Shown in pieces: positions 61,420 through 64,000 of a stretch of 64,000 nucleotides of DNA. Source of the DNA: Anaerovibrio sp. JC8 (lineage in GTDB: Bacteria; Bacillota; Negativicutes; Selenomonadales; Selenomonadaceae); contig NZ_ANBM01000003.1 in assembly GCF_002100115.1 (NCBI RefSeq), positions 124,001-188,000 of the forward strand, read 5' to 3'. A model generated the notes under the pieces. That model was not told where the DNA came from. It made no database searches and saw only the letters and a program-made list of their open reading frames with translations. Numbering within the stretch: the stretch's first letter is position 1; each line of letters begins with the position of its first letter. Both the position numbers and the translations under genes were made by a program.

Positions 61420-62451
61420 TTATCCCCTTCGCTTTATCATCATAGCATCTCCAAATGAAAAGAATCTATATTTCTCTTCCACAGCCTTTTCGTATGCCTT
61501 CAAAACAAACTCACGACCAGCAAAGGCACTGATGAGCATTATAAGGGTGGACTTTGGCAGATGGAAATTGGTTATAATTCCATCTACAATCTTAAATTCA
61601 TAACCCGGATAAATGAAGATATTGGTCCAATCTGTGCGGCCGGCAATCTCGCCAACACCTGTGGCAGCAGACTCCAAGGTGCGGATAGAAGTAGTGCCTA
61701 CCGCAATAACCCGCTTGCCGGCAGCCTTGGTGGCTTTTATAAGGTCCGCAGTTTCCTGGGGAATGCTGTAATACTCCTTGTGCATTACGTGTTCCTCGAT
61801 ATTATCCACGCTAACGGGCCTGAAGGTTCCCAACCCCACATGAAGGGTGACAAAGCCAAGATTTATCCCCATGTCCTTCAGCTCAGCCATCTGCTCCTTG
61901 GTAAAGTGCAGACCGGCTGTTGGAGCCGCTGCAGAGCCCTTTTCACGGGAATAAACAGTCTGATAACGCTCACTGTCCTCCAGCTTTTCGTGAATATATG
62001 GTGGCAGTGGGGTTTCCCCAAGACGGTCCAGAATTTCCTCGAAAATTCCTTCGTAGTTAAACTTAACAATACGGCCGCCAAAATCCGTGCTGTCCTGCAC
62101 CGTACAGGTCAGCTCATCACTAAAGCGGACAATCTGCCCCTCTCTGGCCTTACGCCCCGGTTTTACAAGGGTTTCCCAGGTGTCACCGTCAATACGGCGC
62201 AGCAAAAAGACCTCAACCTTGCCGCCGGTGCCCTCGCGCCAGCCCAAAAGACGGGCCGGCAATACACGGGTATCATTGAAAATCAGGGTATCCCCCGGCT
62301 CCAAATATTCCTTCAAGTCATAAAAATGACGGTGCTCTATAGTTTCCTCCACAGGATCCAGCACCATAAGCCGGGAAGAGTTACGCGGCTCCACCGGTGT
62401 CTGGGCTATAAGCTCCTCGGGTAAATTATAGTCAAATTCAGTTAATTTCAT
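61420..62451 (-). CDS. queA: S-adenosylmethionine:tRNA ribosyltransferase-isomerase
   Basis: A 343-aa QueA, which transfers the ribosyl moiety of SAM to 7-aminomethyl-7-deazaguanine in tRNA to make epoxyqueuosine. [18 protein letters not shown] near the start, [22 protein letters not shown] and FLPK-type [14 protein letters not shown] are diagnostic; length is normal. Its usual neighbour tgt is not in the window. Confidence 0.96.
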   Translation of the reverse strand: MKLTEFDYNLPEELIAQTPVEPRNSSRLMVLDPVEETIEHRHFYDLKEYLEPGDTLIFNDTRVLPARLLGWREGTGGKVEVFLLRRIDGDTWETLVKPGRKAREGQIVRFSDELTCTVQDSTDFGGRIVKFNYEGIFEEILDRLGETPLPPYIHEKLEDSERYQTVYSREKGSAAAPTAGLHFTKEQMAELKDMGINLGFVTLHVGLGTFRPVSVDNIEEHVMHKEYYSIPQETADLIKATKAAGKRVIAVGTTSIRTLESAATGVGEIAGRTDWTNIFIYPGYEFKIVDGIITNFHLPKSTLIMLISAFAGREFVLKAYEKAVEEKYRFFSFGDAMMIKRRG

Positions 62452-62472
62452 GCTTTAATATATCTCCCAAAA

Positions 62473-63915
62473 TCAATACAGCTTGCTGATTTCAACATCT
62501 GTATAGTAATGATGCAGAATCTCGTCGTATTTTTTTCCTGCATCTGCCATGGCCTTGGCTCCATACTGGGCCATGCCCAGACCATGACCGAAGCCGTGGC
62601 CGTCAAACACTATGGCCACATTATCTCCTTCCACCCTCAGGTTGGTGCCATGCATGGCGGCCGGAGCTGCGTCAATAACATTGGCAGAGCCATTGTTTTT
62701 AACATCCTTCTTTACAGGCGGAATAGTTGCTGCCCGCTCAGTGCGAATATTGAAATAGGTGCTCTTAAGTCCAAAGATTTTACGGACATCCTGGGCATTT
62801 ATAATAATGGTCTGGCCCGTGCCCACAAATTTTACTGCATTGGCCCGTCCGGAAGCCAATACACCATTGATGCTGGAGCTGCCCTGGGCAGCTGTCATGG
62901 AAATGCTCTTAAGCTGGCCGATGTTTTTTCCGGCTGCACTGAGGAGCTTCTGCACCTGGGCTGCCGTAAACCGTACTGACCAGTTGTGATATGGTGATTG
63001 GCTGTCATCATCCTTTACGGAACGCAGATATGGCAAATAATTGCCCCATACATCCTCAGAATTCTCTGTGGAACCACCGGAGGAGGAATGATATGGCGCA
63101 TAAATTGGCTTACCCTGATAGGTCATTACCAATCCCATTGTAGCATCAGTTGCCAGTGAGGTGCTGTCCGCCTCATTGACCAGGCCATCATAGGACTGAC
63201 AATGAGTGGAATCGCACAGATCATAACCGGACCCGAAATGAGCCTTCTGATTTTTCGTATAAAGGGCAAAGGTGCGGGCTGCCACTGCCTGGGCCTTTAA
63301 GGCCTCCTGATTCCAGGACGGAGTCATTTCTGATGGCAGAACCCCTTTGACATAATCCTCAAGAGACAAGCGGTTCACAATAAGCAGCTTGCCCCCTTCA
63401 GCGGTAACTACCAGCTGTCCCCGATATTCATGGCCGTTGTATTTAATCTTGCTGCCGGAGGCGTTCTCTACCGGAGCGAATACCAGGGAAGATGCCCCCG
63501 TGCTCTTGCCGTTGATAAGGATATTATTATTCTCTGCAGAAACGCTGGCCACAATATTGCTCTTAAAGCTGCCGTAATTATGGCTGTCATTGCCCCCAAG
63601 GGCATTCATGCCATTAACAGAGCTGATAACGCCCTTGACTACGCCATCCCCGATACCAATGCGGATAACATTATCCACTCCATAATTTTTCTTCACGGCA
63701 GACTGCTGCTCAGCCTGTGTCTCCTCATTATGGGCAGAAGCACCGGTCGGCCTAGGCGGATTGGTCCGCTTGTGTGCATTTGTTGGCTTGGTGCCGGTAT
63801 CCGGAGTAATAACACTGGCCTCGGCCATAGCAGCTCCGCCGGATATTACCAATGAACCCGCAAAAGCCGCCAACATCCCCTGGGCGATTTTTTTATATAA
63901 ATCCTTCTTCATCAT
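62473..63915 (-). CDS. SpoIID/LytB-domain exported protein
   Basis: A 480-aa exported protein. The N-terminus has a signal peptide (MMKKDLYKKIAQGMLAAFAG, then an AMA-EA cleavage region near 34), a Thr/Pro-rich linker, then a SpoIID/LytB domain: LSLEDYVKGVLPSEMTPSWN, EALKAQAVAARTFAL, YDGL and GHGFGHGLGMAQYGAKAMA. SpoIID is a peptidoglycan lytic transglycosylase in sporulators; LytB-type relatives modify amidase activity in non-sporulating cells. Here a general wall-remodelling role is more likely. The ATG at 63913-63915 has GAGGTG upstream. Confidence 0.9.
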   Translation of the reverse strand: MMKKDLYKKIAQGMLAAFAGSLVISGGAAMAEASVITPDTGTKPTNAHKRTNPPRPTGASAHNEETQAEQQSAVKKNYGVDNVIRIGIGDGVVKGVISSVNGMNALGGNDSHNYGSFKSNIVASVSAENNNILINGKSTGASSLVFAPVENASGSKIKYNGHEYRGQLVVTAEGGKLLIVNRLSLEDYVKGVLPSEMTPSWNQEALKAQAVAARTFALYTKNQKAHFGSGYDLCDSTHCQSYDGLVNEADSTSLATDATMGLVMTYQGKPIYAPYHSSSGGSTENSEDVWGNYLPYLRSVKDDDSQSPYHNWSVRFTAAQVQKLLSAAGKNIGQLKSISMTAAQGSSSINGVLASGRANAVKFVGTGQTIIINAQDVRKIFGLKSTYFNIRTERAATIPPVKKDVKNNGSANVIDAAPAAMHGTNLRVEGDNVAIVFDGHGFGHGLGMAQYGAKAMADAGKKYDEILHHYYTDVEISKLY

Positions 63916-63930
63916 AAAGTCCACCTCATC

Positions 63931-64000
63931 TTATTGTTCAGTCTGTGCCGCTGCTGCTTCCAGCATGGCCCGTTTTCTGGCCTTGGCTTCCTTTTTACGC
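63931..64000 (-). CDS. 3' end of an unidentified protein gene (partial)
   Basis: The minus strand reads in frame through 23 codons, including a TAA stop at 63931-63933, and continues beyond the window edge. The visible tail is basic then alanine-rich (KKEAKARKRAMLEAAAAQT). It precedes the SpoIID-domain gene by 15 bases and is probably in the same operon. The family cannot be named from so little sequence. Confidence 0.6.
   Translation of the reverse strand, partial: RKKEAKARKRAMLEAAAAQTEQ

Noticed and set aside
1-64000. tRNA, rRNA, CRISPR, insertion sequence or prophage genes
   Set aside because: None was recognised on either strand; no transposase, integrase, Cas or structural phage protein appears among the readable frames.

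Overview
The window looks like chromosome from a Gram-negative-type Firmicute of the class Negativicutes, most likely Selenomonadaceae (Selenomonas/Anaerovibrio-like). The main reasons are a lysine/ornithine decarboxylase that closely resembles the Selenomonas ruminantium enzyme, Firmicute-type RNA control (two T-box leaders and a PyrR-type attenuator), an rbgA-rnhB-ylqG-ylqH cluster laid out as in Bacillus, RNase J, and sigma-A-like TTGACA/TATAAT promoters. The assignment is inference; no 16S or tRNA gene is present. Almost every gene lies on the minus strand. Only four CDSs are on the plus strand (CNNM/CorC-like protein, DUF896 protein, a carboxyltransferase, TmcAL). TTG starts with a strong Shine-Dalgarno are unusually common.

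Layout. 0-5.4 kb: rbgA, rnhB, a FliK-like low-complexity protein, an FlhB C-terminal-domain protein, yraN and ubiX in one operon. 5.4-12.7 kb: an accessory stretch of small enzymes (PH-domain protein, phosphoesterase, DUF1848 protein, a decayed toxin-antitoxin locus, two flavodoxin-like proteins, acetyltransferase, DUF3795 protein, hydrolase, amino-acid racemase, TetR regulator). 12.8-16 kb: a CBS-domain membrane protein and a chemoreceptor. 16.1-18.4 kb: tyrA and aroF behind a T-box with a readable Tyr specifier. 18.4-23.8 kb: argA-like acetyltransferase, nth, the UPF0210/ACT pair, a DUF896 protein behind a duplicated hairpin-promoter element, a stand-alone carboxyltransferase, comFB. 23.9-31 kb: a NitT/TauT-type ABC transporter, two membrane-anchored proteins of unknown role, mnmA, tmcAL. 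31-41 kb: type II NADH dehydrogenase, a four-carbon acid-sugar catabolic operon (dehydrogenase, DUF1537 kinase, class II aldolase, GntP permease) with its GntR regulator and recognisable operators, the lysine/ornithine decarboxylase and a YjiH-type membrane protein.

41-49.4 kb is a pyrimidine operon, pyrB-pyrC-carA-carB-pyrF-pyrE, controlled by a PyrR-type attenuator. It lacks pyrK and pyrD, and a 104-bp palindrome sits where they would be expected. 49.5-52.4 kb holds RNase J and a WYL-domain regulator. 52.6-58.5 kb is a tryptophan operon in the order trpF-C-B-A-E-G without trpD, behind a T-box whose acceptor-binding bulge (UGGC) fits tRNA-Trp. 58.5-64 kb carries a zinc-ribbon membrane protein, folate genes folE-folP-folB-folK, queA, a SpoIID/LytB-domain protein and the 3' end of an unidentified gene.

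Functionally the window combines aromatic amino acid, tryptophan, pyrimidine and folate biosynthesis. TrpG could also serve folate synthesis as PabA. Most interesting for follow-up: the three-copy hairpin-promoter element shared by the DUF896 and mnmA genes, the toxin remnant fused in frame to its antitoxin, the acid-sugar operon whose three enzymes appear in the order of a plant fusion protein, the carB-pyrF palindrome, and the FliK-like/FlhB-like pair outside any flagellar locus. I did not find a convincing wholly new defence or mobile system.
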